From the NCBI RefSeq assembly GCF_900005765.1, contig NC_041683.1, forward strand, positions 62,001 to 126,000: a stretch of DNA of 64,000 nucleotides, given 5' to 3'. The stretch comes from Plasmodium relictum (lineage: Eukaryota; Apicomplexa; Aconoidasida; Haemosporida; Plasmodiidae). A model generated the notes under the pieces. The model was not told the DNA's origin. It searched no databases and worked only from the letters and a program-made list of their open reading frames with translations. Shown here in pieces: positions 47,519 through 60,829 of the stretch (position 1 is the stretch's first letter; every line of letters begins with the position of its first letter). Position numbers and translations under genes: made by a program.

Positions 47519-49167
47519 CTACACATTTTCTCCATCCCAAAAAACGATTTTTCTCCAGTTTGTTAATAAAACCATTTTAAGGAACAAATGAAAAATAGTA
47601 GAAAAATGAAATATTCTAATAGTATTATAATGAGGTATTAATCTTAATTTTTTACATCTTACTGAAGCAGATTGTATTTGGGAACATTTTATACATTGAG
47701 GATATAGACGTTGTTTTGTATCATATAATTTAAATAATTTAAGAAAATATAATCTGATTTTTCTTTTTTTATAATATTCTATCATGTCTTTAATAACTTG
47801 TATTGGGGGTTGATGATCTCCAATAAATTTTTCATAACAAGTTACTCCACATGTGTGGCATCCCATTTTTTTACAAAAATCCCTTAAAATATCAATTTCT
47901 TTTTTTGTCGCATATTTCATATCTTTTTCAAGACTTTTTTTTGTATCAGAATATACACCTGGCATTTTTACATCACTTGGAGAAAATTTATTATATCTAA
48001 AAAAACAAAAAATATATATATATAGTGTATTATAATTTATTCATTTATTTTTTACTTTTTTTTTCTTATCATTTTCTATTATTTTTATTTTTTTTTTTTT
48101 TCTATTCATACGTTCCGTCGAAGAATTTAAAGAACAAATTTGTTAAGACAAAATAACGCAAATAATTGAAAGTAAATAAACTTAGTTTATTAATTCTAGT
48201 AGCAATAAATTTTTTTGCACATTGATATAATATAGCATATTTATTTGTTAAATTTGTATATACTAAATAATCTTCGCTATTATATAATATTGTCTTAATT
48301 AAGCATACTTCATTTTGATTAAACAATATTCTAATTATGAGAATTTGAATAATTTCGCTAAAAATGTTTATATAATAATTAATTAAATTTATTTCAAGAA
48401 ATCCAATAATTCTAGAGCTAATTTTTGACCCACTTATAAAAAGAATATATGCTTGAATTTTTTGAGAAATCATATTAAAGTAATGAAATAATAGAAAAGA
48501 AGAACATAACTGAATAGCATAAACAACTGTAAAAAAAAAAAAAAAAAAAAAAAAAATTAAAAAACAAGATATATAAAAAAAATTCTTTAATATTAAATAG
48601 ATAAAATAATACTTCTTTCTTTTTTTGTATTTATTTATATGCATATATTGGACTTTTTTCGTTTAATTTTTTTTTTTTTTTTTTAATCATTTTACCAAGA
48701 AATCTTAAAAGAATTGTCTGAAAATAACCTAGTATACTTTTTGTGTACTTGTATCTTAAATATGTATATTTTAATGAACTTAATTCCTTTAATAATAATG
48801 TAGCTTTATTTAAAAGAAATATTTTTAAAAATTTCATAGAAAGTATTTCATATATATTTGACTTTGATTTGATAGAAACATACCTTCTAATAATTCTTGG
48901 TGATTCTTTAATAAAATACATTATTTTTCTTCCATTTATTTTGTTATATTTAACATTTTCAAGTGCTTTACAACTATTAAATATTAAATTTACTTCATTT
49001 TTATAAAAGCATTCATTACATAATCTTTTTCTAATATGCTTTCCTTTATTAAATAAGACATTTAAGGGTATGTTGAAATTTTCATCATTTTTAAAGCTTG
49101 ATTTTACAAAAAATAAATTTATAAAAAATAAAATCAATAAAAATAAAAATAATTTGAAAATTTTCAT
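47519..49167 (-). CDS. membrane protein with paired CxxC and FIGDHQPP tail, three exons
   Basis: Exons 48696-49167, 48112-48526 and 47519-47996 join in phases 1 and 2 to 454 residues. The N-terminus is a signal-like hydrophobic segment (MKIFKLFLFLLILFFINLFF). The middle is hydrophobic and helical and spans the first junction (VVYAIQLCSSFLLFHYFNMI). The C-terminal part has CHTC (342-345), then FIGDHQPPIQVIKDMIEYY, then RLYPQCIKCSQIQSASV with a second CxxC (397-400). The two CxxC pairs probably bind one zinc. A similar Cys-pair, DHQPP and YPQC arrangement occurs in uncharacterised plant and fungal membrane proteins as I recall them, but I cannot name the family. A GTAAGA after QSAS could be another donor, so the last 50 residues are less certain. 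Confidence 0.72.
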
Positions 49168-50653
49168 TTTAAGAAATTTTTATTATGCTTCTTTAATTCT
49201 ATAAAAAAAAAAAAATAATTATTCTTCTTCAATCATTTATTTTTTTCCCTTAATATAGATGTCTATTTTTTTTTTTTTTTTTTTTTTTTTATTTGGTGCA
49301 AAAAAAAAAGGGAAAAACAAATTAAGTTGAAATGGGATAAAATGCCATATGATAACATAAATAAAAATATAATAGTATAAAAAAAAAATTTTAGAAAAAT
49401 ATGTTTAATTACCTAAACAAAGTATATTATGAATAAAAACATTCAATATAATTCATTAAAAAAATATTAAAAATTAAATAAGAATAATAAAAAAAAATAC
49501 AAATAATATAATAATTAAATTCACAATTTATTATGTATATATATATATATACAAATTTTACAAAATAAAAAAAAAAAAAAAATAGAAAAGTATTTTGTAC
49601 AACAATATAGAATCTCATTAGTATTTTAACATAATAATATTAAATAAAAAACTTTAAACAATAATTTATTATTTTATAAAGGTGATATATTGTGTATTCT
49701 AAAATTATAATAAAACATAAAATGTATATATCATTTTTAAACAATGAAATATTCATAAATTACGTCTTCTAATTGGGAATATAATTCTCTAATTAAAAAT
49801 ATAAAGCATATTCAGATGGGGGGAAAAAAAAATATATGATCTTATTATATAAATACATACTTATTTTTATATGTATCTTAAAAAATAAAAATACATGTAT
49901 TATTATGAGAATATGATACTTTATAATATTTTATAATTTAAAGTAAAATTTCCTTGTATTATTCTTCATATAAAAAAAAAAAAAAGGAAAAGAACAAAAA
50001 CTATTTAAAGATTCATGAGCATAATTTTAAAAGCTCATTATTTCTTGCAAAAAAAAAAAAAATTCTTTGAAATTTTCATATAAAATAAAAAGCTCTTTTT
50101 TAAAATTTAGCTTCAAAAAAATGAATTATACTATCTTTTTTTTTTTTTTTTTTTTTGAGCTAAATAATTAAATTAGGTATAAAGAATTATTCCTATGTTT
50201 TAACTTTTTTTTTTTTTTAAATATTTTAAATTGTTAAAATATATTAGAATTAGTCTATTATTAATGCATTTAGTTTATATACATTCATAACAGATACATA
50301 TACGATATAAAAAATTATGAAAATTAAAAAAAAAAAAATAAAGAAATAAAATTATAAGAAACAAGTAAAAATTGTACATAAAAAAAATAAAGAAGGAAAT
50401 ATCAATAAAAATATATTTTCTAAAAAATATTTTTAATAATATTTTTCTTTCTTAGCAAATATTCTTCAAAAAAATTTTAAAGTCATAAATTACACAATAA
50501 AAGAATTTAATCCTTTTTTTCTTCTTTCTTTTTTTTTATCTTTAATTCTTATTTTTTATTTTTTTTTTCTCTCTTTTTGTTTATCCAGTCAATTTATTTT
50601 ATATAATTATATATATACGGTTATAAAATGGTTGATCATTTTCTGATGTTGCA
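49168..50653. other. 1.5 kb intergenic region
   Basis: This region lies between two minus-strand genes. It has a 25-base or longer T run at 49267-49290 and several poly(A) runs. A 63-codon frame at 49427-49618 is rejected. No RNA gene is seen. Confidence 0.5.
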
Positions 50654-52615
50654 TTAAGTAAAAGAAGGTGTAAGTATCCAACAAAAAAAAATTTGAGAAA
50701 ATGAGAAAATAAGAATTAAAATATTTATTCTCTTAATATTATAATTATTCAATAAATTAGAATTATCATGAATATATAAATGAATAGATTTAAAAATTTG
50801 TATCATTTGTATACTTACCGTTATATAAAAATAAAATTGAGTAAATCTATATGTCGCACTATTGTTCAAGAGTAAAATAATATTATATAAGCTAAAATTA
50901 AAAGTAAAATTATTATTTAAATTTTTAAATACATTATGAGAATTATTAGGTAATAATGTTTTGTTTGATTGTATTGTGTTGGTACTTTCATTGTCTATAC
51001 CAACAATAGATGTATACATAAAATAAGTAAAATAAAAAAATATTTTTGTGATAATTAAAGCACACATAATAACAAATTTATAAGAAATAAAGGATAATAT
51101 GTGTAAAAAGGATAAGTTGATATCACGGCATACTAAAAGAAAGAGAAATTTTATTATAGTTGTCTCCAATAATATTAATACAAATACGTATGAAGAAATA
51201 TTAAATAAATTATCAGGTTTAAATATAAAGTTATTTTTTTTAGCTGTTAAAGTTAGGGTATACAATAAGATATATGTGATTATTGACATTAAAGGAATAT
51301 ATAAATCTGCTTTAAATATCCCAATATTACTATAATCTACATAATTAATATCATTAGAATTATTCCTAACTAAATTCACATTATTCATTTTCTTATTAAA
51401 AAAAAATTTTTTATTTTCGGAATTTAATTCATTTTCTTTTTCTTTATTCTTTTGATCTTGATTTTTTAGTTTTAATTCATTATTATATTCATTTAAAGCA
51501 AATGCTGAGTTAAAATGCTTATCTTTTTGAGTTAACTCCATTTTTTTTTTTAAGTGAGCATATACATAATATGTTCTTGATTCACATATAGCTTTGCGTA
51601 TATATATATATGGAATAAGTATAAATAATATTTTATTAACTACATAAGCATGTGTTACATCAAAATACTGACGTAATAATGATAATTTATTACATAAAAA
51701 ACTAGAATCATTTATTTCAATTTTTTTTTCTATTTCATTTATAACCATATTAGCAACTTTCTGTTTTACTAAATTATTTATTTCATTTTTGTTTTCTACA
51801 TTATTTGTTAAGGTTTCAAAAATGTTGTGCACTATTCCTTTATGTTCTCCTTCTTTATTACTACTTTTATTAAAATAGCTACTATTTGTCATATCATCAT
51901 TTTTAAAAGGCTGTGAAAAATTATATAACTTATTCAAATCACTTTTTTGATTTAAATTATTCGCAAATTGCATATTATTTTCTTCAAAAGTATTTTCCCT
52001 TAATTCATTATTTAATATTACATTGGTATAATGTTTTTCATTTATTCTATCTAATTTATTATATGTACTTTTATTAAATCCAAAATTATTATCATTTAAT
52101 TGATGTTTATAATTATCATTGATTATATTTCTTCCATTCATCACTAAATTATTATCATTAATTACATTATTTGTATTATTTATATAATTAAATTTTTCAT
52201 TGTTCATTTCAATATTAGGATTTAAATTATTAGAAAAATTATTATAAATTTCTTTTTTTCTTTTATTTCCCAAAATTGGATGTGAGCTCACATAATGAGA
52301 TGGTGTGTTAATACTATTTTTATCCTTATGATCAAAGCTATTAAAATTAACAAAATTATTTTCTGATTTTAAATTATAATTACCTAAATTCATATTATTA
52401 TTTTTTACATTTGTATAAATATTATTGTTATTATTAATATAGCCTTTCATGTAGTTTTCATTAGACATATTTATGTTCGTTTTATTTACTGCATTTATCT
52501 GATTATTTTTAATATAACTAATATTTTCCCATTGGCCATTTTCTTTTTGATTAGCATTATTTACTTTTCTTCTATCGTGAATATTATAATCCAAATAATT
52601 ATTATTGTAATTCAT
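50654..52615 (-). CDS. YIF1: YIF1-family ER-Golgi transport membrane protein
   Basis: Single exon, 653 residues. The first 270 or so residues are Asn-rich and low-complexity. The YIF1 domain follows: LRQYFDVTHAYVVNKILFIL (the family's VDVTNSYVLQKL-type segment), IPYIYIRKAICE, then after a Lys/Asn-rich insertion of about 70 residues IFKADLYIPLMSIITYILLY (the PDLYIPLM hallmark), FKPDNLFNISSYVFVLILLE, HILSFISYKFVIMCALIITK and further helices, about five in all. YIF1 proteins pair with YIP1 and act with Rab GTPases in COPII vesicle traffic between the ER and Golgi. Family members are usually about 300 residues; the extra length is low complexity. The final hydrophobic helix ends close to the C-terminus, as in the family. 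Confidence 0.85.
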   Translation of the reverse strand: MNYNNNYLDYNIHDRRKVNNANQKENGQWENISYIKNNQINAVNKTNINMSNENYMKGYINNNNNIYTNVKNNNMNLGNYNLKSENNFVNFNSFDHKDKNSINTPSHYVSSHPILGNKRKKEIYNNFSNNLNPNIEMNNEKFNYINNTNNVINDNNLVMNGRNIINDNYKHQLNDNNFGFNKSTYNKLDRINEKHYTNVILNNELRENTFEENNMQFANNLNQKSDLNKLYNFSQPFKNDDMTNSSYFNKSSNKEGEHKGIVHNIFETLTNNVENKNEINNLVKQKVANMVINEIEKKIEINDSSFLCNKLSLLRQYFDVTHAYVVNKILFILIPYIYIRKAICESRTYYVYAHLKKKMELTQKDKHFNSAFALNEYNNELKLKNQDQKNKEKENELNSENKKFFFNKKMNNVNLVRNNSNDINYVDYSNIGIFKADLYIPLMSIITYILLYTLTLTAKKNNFIFKPDNLFNISSYVFVLILLETTIIKFLFLLVCRDINLSFLHILSFISYKFVIMCALIITKIFFYFTYFMYTSIVGIDNESTNTIQSNKTLLPNNSHNVFKNLNNNFTFNFSLYNIILLLNNSATYRFTQFYFYITVSIQMIQIFKSIHLYIHDNSNLLNNYNIKRINILILIFSFSQIFFCWILTPSFT

Positions 52616-53940
52616 TATTAAGAAATAATAATTAAAAAAAATTAAAATAAAATATTAAAATTAATTCATATATGATCTTTTAATTAAAAATAAATTATAA
52701 TAATTAAAAATAATTATAAAAATAAATCAAATAGTTTATTACTTTGCTTCACCAAAAAAAAAAAAAATTAGTATTGAAAATGTAATTGAACGAATAACTT
52801 AATTTTAAAAATTAAAAAAGAGTAAATATATAAACAATTAACATTTATTATGAATATGTTAAAAATTTAAAAACTTTTAAAAATTTTAACAAAATTAAAC
52901 ATGCACATAAACTTATATCATTTTTTTTTTTGCTAAATTTTCATTCTTTTTTTTATACATTAATAAGATATTAAAAAAGTTAAAATTGTATCAACTATGA
53001 TAATATATATAATAAGTAATAAAATATAATGAAATATCATTATAATAAAAGTAGAATAATTATAAAAATAATATTCTTATTTTTAATTTTTCATTTCAAT
53101 GTTTTCTTTAGCACAATTATTACACAAGAAATAAAATTTTTTTTACTAAAAGTCTTTTTTTATTATATACATTTTTTACGTAAATAAATAATGATTTACT
53201 TAATTTTTTATTTTATACTTTTTTATTTTTCTTGATTTTTTTATTATTTTTATTTATGTGTAATTGATCATTAATATAATCTTACATATTATCATAGATT
53301 TTTTTATTAATAAATTTTTTTTTTTTTTTTTATTGTCTTTATGAATTTTGTTCTATTTATATTTAACTCTTCTATATATATTAATTTTTTTCCCTTTTTT
53401 TAATTATATTAGAAATAAAAATAGATTAATCTTATGACTTCTTATAAAAATATATTTTCATATAAAGATTTACAAAAAAAAAAATAATTTAAACTAAAAA
53501 CTTTTAATAAATTATTTTAAATTTAAATAGATGGTATATTAACATTTTATTTGATGTATTCAAAGAAAAGTTTGAAATAATTTTTTTAAATCAAAAAATA
53601 TTTATTGACAAAAAAAAAAAATTTTTATTTTTTATTTCTTCATGTGTATATATCTATGTACAACTGGTTTTTAATTTTTTTTTTTTTTTTTGTTTTGTAG
53701 GTAATTTAATATATAAAAAGTTTAAAAAAAAAAAAAAAAAGATATTAATTTATATTATAATAGTATATAAATAATACAATTATGATTTATATATATTTAA
53801 TAAAGGATATAAAATATTATTAATTTTTTAAATGTAAATATAAAATAGACTTACTGCATATATATATCATATAGGATTTTTAAAAAAACCTTACTTGTAT
53901 CTATTAATAAAATTGCAATTTAATAATTATTCTAACATCT
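52616..53940. other. 1.3 kb intergenic region
   Basis: This region includes the YIF1 promoter side and the 3' flank of the next minus-strand gene. It holds T runs near 53317 and 53677 and an A run near 53725. No gene was recognised. Confidence 0.5.
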
Positions 53941-55464
53941 TTATATATTCTTCTTAATTTTTTCTTCAAAATTATATAGATAATCTTTATTCACATATTT
54001 TGTTAAGATATCATCTCTTTTATTTTTTACAAATAATTCACTGTATTCATGTTTATTACATATTGCTAATAATTTATATTCTTCTTTTTTCGCAATAAAA
54101 TATCTAAAAATATACAGAGAGAAAATAATAAAAATTTAACAAATGCAAAAAAAGTTTATATAAATATTATATGTATGAAAATAAGAAATATAAAATAAAT
54201 TAAAATAACAAAATATAATTAAAAAGAAATTATTATATAAGTATTACTTCCAGTAGTTATAAGAACGCATAACATCTTTATCGTTTTCATAATAATCATC
54301 AAATCTCTCAAAAATATAAATAATTTTATTTTTTAGTGAACATAGAGAGAAGTTAAAGGGAAGAATTTGTATTTTTCTAATTTCTACATTTTTTTCATTT
54401 TTATTTAAATAATTGATTATGTATTCGTAATTTTCGTTTTCTATACTTGATTTTATCTCGGAATTGTGAGGAAAAAATATAACTGACGAAATAAAATGTT
54501 TACTATAATTATTTAAATTATTTAACATGTCATTGTAAGAAAAAGTAAAAAAAAAAAGACGAATCGTCAGAAATAAATAGAATAAATCATTTTTACTAAT
54601 ATTTATTTCATCATCAGAAATTGAATTTATATATTTATTCAAGTTTTCAAGGCATATAATTTTCATTTTTCTACTTTGATCGGCAAACAACCAAATATTT
54701 ATATAATAAAATAATATACTAATATTTAAAAATGATGGAGATTTTATTATAATATCATTTATATTACTATAATTTTCATATATTTCATCTCTTATAGCCA
54801 AATGCATTTCATTATTATCTATGAAACTTTCACATACACTATACAGAGCATTTGATAACGCTCTATATAATAAAAAAAATTCAATATTTATTTTTTTTTT
54901 GTTGTAGTAATATTGATTTATTCTAAAATAATTTTCTTTCTCTGTTATTGCTTCATATTTGATAATATGATTTTTATTTATTTCTAAATGCTCCTTTAGA
55001 TTAGATATAATATCAAAAATAAAAAAAAATAAAATTTTAGGAAATATACGAACTCCGCACATAGATAATACCTTCATTAATTCTGTTTTTTCATTTATGC
55101 TTTTTATATGATCATTTATGTTTTTTAAATTTTTTCTATTTTTATCTTCTACATACTTTTTTATGTTTCCTATTTCTTCATTTAATATTTTTTTTTCATC
55201 TGAGCAAATAAAGATGTCTTCAAGAGTAACATCATTAGGTAGTTCTTTAAAATACTCTTTTATCTCCTTTTCATGTTGTTTTCTCTTTTGAATAAAGTTT
55301 TCACTTTCTTTAGAATAATAATTTAAAATTTTTGTTTTTAATTTTTCTATACTTGCTATAGAAGAAAAATACTTCTTATGTGTTAAATATGTATTACTAT
55401 AACTATACTTAAATAAATTCTTACAAAAAAAAAACCTTGTACGGTGTTTCACTTTTGTATTCAT
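53941..55464 (-). CDS. probable mitochondrial protein of unknown function, two exons
   Basis: Exon 1 (54248-55464) and exon 2 (53941-54103) join in phase 2 to 459 residues. The N-terminus (MNTKVKHRTRFFFCKNLFKY, then YSNTYLTHKKYFSS) is basic, aromatic and acid-free, as in mitochondrial presequences. A coiled-coil-like charged stretch follows (about 45-120, with KESENFIQKRKQHEKEIKEY), then a helical middle of alternating Leu, Ile and Phe. The spliced C-terminus reads RSYNYWKYFIAKKEEYKLLA and then charged residues, a pattern that vaguely recalls small RAP-type RNA-binding ends, but I do not claim it. No motif is diagnostic. The junction follows GTAATA and TTTTTAG. Confidence 0.68.
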
Positions 55465-56682
55465 AATAATTTTTAAAAAATCATAAAAGGAAATAATAAA
55501 AAAAAATATATAAAAAAAAATATGTTAAGTGTATTTATTTAAATATACACATGCATATAAATTAACATAATTTCTCCTATATTTTATATAAATGGTATCT
55601 AATGTGTAATTTTATTTGAAAAATAGTGTAAGCTATAAAAAAAATTTCTTCACACAATTAATTATAAATTATTTTTTATATTTTTATCATTTAAATATTT
55701 TTCTTTTCCTTTGAACAAAATGTATCTTCAATATTTATCTACTAAAACCTTTTTTTTATTTTCTAAAATAAAAAAAAATATATGTAATCTCTTATTTTAG
55801 TCACTTTCAAATTTATATATTTTTTTTTTATATATTACTCATTTTCTAATTATATATTTATCTTTTTTCATTATCTTCTCTATTTAAATAAAATTTTTGT
55901 AATCTTTATATTAGAAAAAAAAAATATATATATAATTCATATTAAAAAATTAGAGAATAAAACTATGTTTTTATCAAATTCAAAAATTATTATTTTGTAG
56001 TTTACTGAAACCATCACCAATTATGATTAATATTTTTTTTTATTAATAATTTTTTTTATAATACCAAAATACTTTAAATTAAAAAAGAAAAAAAAAATAT
56101 ATATAAATTAGATAAAATTATTTATTTTTTTTTTTAAAAGTAATTTTTGGATTTTTTAAGATAAAATTTATTTTTTTTATAAGTTATGATTTAAAAAAAA
56201 AAATAATGTATTAAAAAGTATCATTATGAAGTATGTAATTATAGTATAAGAAATATATAAAAAAAACAAAACAAAACAAAGCAACACAAATATAAAAAAA
56301 AAAAAAATTGATAAGCAATAATGAGTACTAAAAAAAAAAAAAAAGAAAGAAAATAATAATAAAATATTAGTAACAGATTTAAAAAATGAAACATATTTTT
56401 TTATCATTTAAGGAAAATATACATGAACATATTTATGCTTATTGTTATTATTTATTTTACTGTATTTTTATTATATTTTATTATTATTTTAACTACAAAA
56501 CATTTAATAATTTGAAAAAAAATAAAAATTGTATTTGATATATATATGGAATATTTTTATGTATGTATGAAAGCATTTATATATTTGTTTAAAAGAATAA
56601 AAAGGAGGAAAAAAAAAAAAAAGACTGAAATATATACATAAAAATTCACAAAAAAAAAAAAAATATATAATAAAAATAAGAG
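55465..56682. other. 1.2 kb intergenic region
   Basis: AT-rich stretch between two minus-strand genes. A 76-codon minus-strand frame at 56177-56407 is Phe-rich low complexity and not accepted. Confidence 0.5.
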
Positions 56683-57987
56683 TTAAAACTTTGCAACTAG
56701 TTTATCTTTAAAAACAAATACTGAATTAATTATATCGATAAAAACTAAATTTAAATTATGACGCAAATTACTATAGCTAAATATTTCCCAACTTATTAAA
56801 TTATAAGTATCCAATATTTTATAAAATTTTTTTTTATTACAATTGTTATTGTTGTATGTATCCTCTTCAAAAGAGTACTTCTCAAAGAAATATGTTTCAA
56901 TATCAGAATTAAATCGTATATGCTTGTTGTTCTTAATTTCTTGATTTTTAATTTTTAAGGTACCATTCGATAAATTATTTTTCTTTAAAATAGACTTTAA
57001 TGGTATTTTTTTTGACTTAGTAAAAGTATTGTTTATTTTTATATTCATTTCATTTATAAGTGTACAACTACTATTATTATATCTATTATCAATGAAGCTA
57101 TTATATATATTATTATATATATTATCATTTAAATTATTATTTATATTGTTATTATTGGCATTCTTATTAGTACTATTATTTATATTATTATTTATATTAT
57201 TAATTACGCTACTATTTATATTTTTATTTGTATTATAATTTATATTATTATTTTCTTTTACAAAATTCTCGTTACTACATATTATATTCGAGAAATTAGT
57301 AAAAAAGTTATATTTTTGTTTATTTGAATAAATATCAAAATTTACGTTTCCTTTTTTTGTAACATCGGTTTCTATATCTTGACTATTTTTCATTTTACTT
57401 TTAATTTTCCCTTTTTTATCTATTTCCATTAAATCTTCGCTCTTAATGTTATCATTTTCAATATATTTTCCATTATTTCTTTTTTTTACTTTTGTTATAT
57501 GGAGATTGTAAGTTTCTCTTTTTTTATCATATTTATTTACATCTTCATTATTATTTATATAATTTTTTTTGTTAATATCAATAAATCCTTCTGAAAATTG
57601 ATCATGATTTAATTTATCTATACAATTATTTTTTGAATCTTTAATATTATTATTTTTATCACTCAATCTTTTTTTTGTTAACTTAGACTTTTTTAAATCC
57701 TTGTTAAAACTTAAATTTCTCTTTATTTTTACATTTTTGGTATTTCTTTTTAAAAATGAATTAAGAATTTCATTAATTTTCTGCACTGTAAATATTTGTA
57801 TTAATATAATTAAACGACTAAAGAATCCGGCAACTGTTAATATTATTAAAAAGGAGTAATAAACCTTTATATAATTAAGTAGTTTTTTCGGAATATCTGT
57901 AAGATTTACTGTAAAATTTTTTAAATAAAACAACAATATTAAATAAAATAATATAGTAATGTGTGTTTGCAAAAATTTTTCTTCCAT
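56683..57987 (-). CDS. two-TM, Asn-rich protein of unknown function, 434 residues
   Basis: Single exon. Two hydrophobic segments near the N-terminus (THITILFYLILLFYLKNF, and YYSFLIILTVAGFFSRLIIL) probably form a hairpin in a membrane. They are followed by a helix (VQKINEILNSFLKRN) and a long Lys/Asn-rich hydrophilic part with Asn/Ile repeats (about residues 250-310). The C-terminal 90 residues look more ordered. They contain KIPLKSILKKNNLSNGTLKI, IRFNSDIETYFFEK and LISWEIFSYSNLRHNLNLVF. KSILK followed by RFN resembles the K-[GS]-I-L-K/V-x-F docking pattern seen in some PP1-binding proteins, but this is a weak match. Family unknown. Confidence 0.68.
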   Translation of the reverse strand: MEEKFLQTHITILFYLILLFYLKNFTVNLTDIPKKLLNYIKVYYSFLIILTVAGFFSRLIILIQIFTVQKINEILNSFLKRNTKNVKIKRNLSFNKDLKKSKLTKKRLSDKNNNIKDSKNNCIDKLNHDQFSEGFIDINKKNYINNNEDVNKYDKKRETYNLHITKVKKRNNGKYIENDNIKSEDLMEIDKKGKIKSKMKNSQDIETDVTKKGNVNFDIYSNKQKYNFFTNFSNIICSNENFVKENNNINYNTNKNINSSVINNINNNINNSTNKNANNNNINNNLNDNIYNNIYNSFIDNRYNNSSCTLINEMNIKINNTFTKSKKIPLKSILKKNNLSNGTLKIKNQEIKNNKHIRFNSDIETYFFEKYSFEEDTYNNNNCNKKKFYKILDTYNLISWEIFSYSNLRHNLNLVFIDIINSVFVFKDKLVAKF

Positions 57988-60794
57988 TTTTGCTTTAATA
58001 TTTGTCTTATCCTATTTTTTCGATAATTAATGGAACAAAAAAAAAAATATATATATATGAATAATTTAATTATTAATTTTATATTATTTTCCTATTTTTA
58101 TATTTCATTATTTCTCTTACATAAAATTTCAACATTCTTAGTTTTTCATTAAAATCTGCATGACATCTTTTGTGATGCCATTTACTTTTTTTTTTTGCCT
58201 TAATATTTTATATGTTAATTTATATAAATATAATATATTTCAATTACTCTGAATTTTAAATACAAGTGACATGTAAAAAAAAAAAAACTATAATAATTAA
58301 TGCAGAATACACTAATATAAATTAAAATGATTACATGTATTAAAAAAGTAAACTAAAGTGTTTTTATTCAATTAATACATATATATTTACTGAGTATGAA
58401 TATATATATATTATCATAACAAAGGATTTTTTCATTTAAAAAAATCCACATATGATACACATTCTTATTAAATAAATATATTTTCAAATGTAGAGAAAAC
58501 AAAGTAGCAGTTTTAATTAAAGAAAAACAAATATAAAAATGAAAAATGAATATTCATAATTTGAACATATTGCAGATAAATATTTTATAAAAAAAAAATT
58601 GAGTGAAAAAGATATTTGATGAAAACATATTAAAAACTAGAAATGATAAAAGAAAAAAAAATATATATATATTAAAATTATAAATGTACAAAAAATGAAA
58701 ATAAAAGAAAAAAGAATTAAATGCCAAATATTTTATTTTAATTTTTAGTGCATGAGTTAAAAAAAAAAAAAAAAAAAAAAGTGAAAATTAATGGTTTGAA
58801 TAAAAAATTTTTTTTTAGTTCGTTCTTATTTAAATATTATATATTAAAAAAAAAAGGTTAATAAATAATTGAAATATATTTTTTTCTTTTTGTTTTAACT
58901 ATTTTTAATTCGTTTAAGGAGATATATATAAAAAAAGAAAAAAAAAAATTCCTTTTCTTTTTTTAAGGGATTTCATTTCCATTATCCATAAATAATAATT
59001 ATACATAAATAATATTAAATAAAATAAGTTATTTATTTATTAAAATACAGGAGCATCTACAAAAATGTTATTTTACATTTAAAAAAGCATATATATGCAT
59101 TCATAAAACAATAATAAATTTTCAATTTTCTTAAAAAAATATTTGTTTTTACTTTAAGTTTGAGCACACAAAAATTTATATTTTTCACTGTCTCGTATTT
59201 AAAAAAAAAATGAATGATTGAAGTTAAATGAATAAATAAATAAATAAAAAAACTAAATATTTAAATTAATGAATTAATAAATAAATAGATGAATGAACAT
59301 TTGAAAATAATAAAGAAATATTACAATACTCATTACACAGACTAAATTTTAATATGATTAAGTACAAAAAAAAAAAAAAAGATTGTAAAATATATAAATT
59401 TAAATTAAAATTATATATTTAGCTTTATTTGTATTAAGTAGCAAACAACTATAAAAATTGGTTAATTATAATGAATATACTTTTTTTTTAAATTGTTATA
59501 ATTGTTTATACTATTTATTTCTATACTTTTCCAATTTTTTTTAAATTATTATTAAGGAGAATAATATAAATTATATTGTAAACATAAAAATCAATAATTA
59601 CTTTCTTCTTATTGTTTAATTATTATTACTATTGTTTTCTCTTTGTCTAAATAATCTTGAATTTCAATTTAGTAAGATTGGAATATAAAATAATAATTTC
59701 ATTTATTTCATTCCCATATTTTAATTTTTTTTTTTTTTTTCTTTAAAAATAAAACAAGTTCTAAATAATAATTTTATAATAAATTAAAAGAAATATTAAT
59801 TATTATTTATTTATTTCCTGTTTTTTTTTTTTTTTTTATTTTTGGTTTAGAATTATTATATATACATATAAAAAGAGAAACATAAAAAACTATAAACAAT
59901 TACACATTTCAAATATTTCGTTAACAATTAAAAATGAAGTATTCTACTATTAAAAATATCATAGAATTATGTAATTTTAAAATAAAAATTTATAAAAAAA
60001 CCATACAACCTCAAACTAGAAGATTAATCATAAAAAATAATGGCACTTAAATATAAAAAAAAAAAAATTTAATAGAGAAGTAATATTCAATTAAAAATAA
60101 TACACTGTTAACAGAAATTTTCAAATAACAAATATATAACACATTTATAACAATTTAGGTTATGAAAAAGAATCAAAAAAAAAAATATACATTTTTTTTT
60201 CTAAGGAATATTAATTTGTTAGTATCAATAATTCACTTTAATTTTTTACTATTAATAATATATCTAAATATTTTTATTCAATTTTTTTTTTCTATCTTTA
60301 GATAAATTAATTACATTAATAGAAAAAGTTTATAAAATTTTAAAAAGTGTGATAACAAATTATTTTTTTTTCATTTTTAACACTCAATGATAAATGCTTG
60401 TAACATAAATTATCAAGTATTTAAAATAATGCATACTATTTTAATAATAAAAAATATTTTTTTCTTTTGTTCCTTCTTTTTCTTTTTTTCTTTTTTTTTT
60501 TTTAAATTCTTTTAATACTAAATATATATCTTTATATTTTAACTACCTTACTTTAAGAATTATATTAGGGGAAAAAAAAATGTAACTCTTAATTTAAAAA
60601 CCATATTACTTTTTTTTTTTAGATTACTTTTAATTAGGATGATATTTTTATTAAAAAAAAAAAAAATGAAAAACATAAATATGTATATATTAATATAAAT
60701 ATATATACATGTATAAATATTAATGTTTTTCTATTTTCTACTTTTAACACATATCAAATCTTTATTTAAAGCAATCCTTAGAATCATAAAACAT

Positions 60795-60829
<35 letters not shown>

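Noticed and set aside
56177-56407. 76-codon minus-strand Phe-rich frame
   Set aside because: Low complexity produced by A and T runs, with no neighbouring exon.
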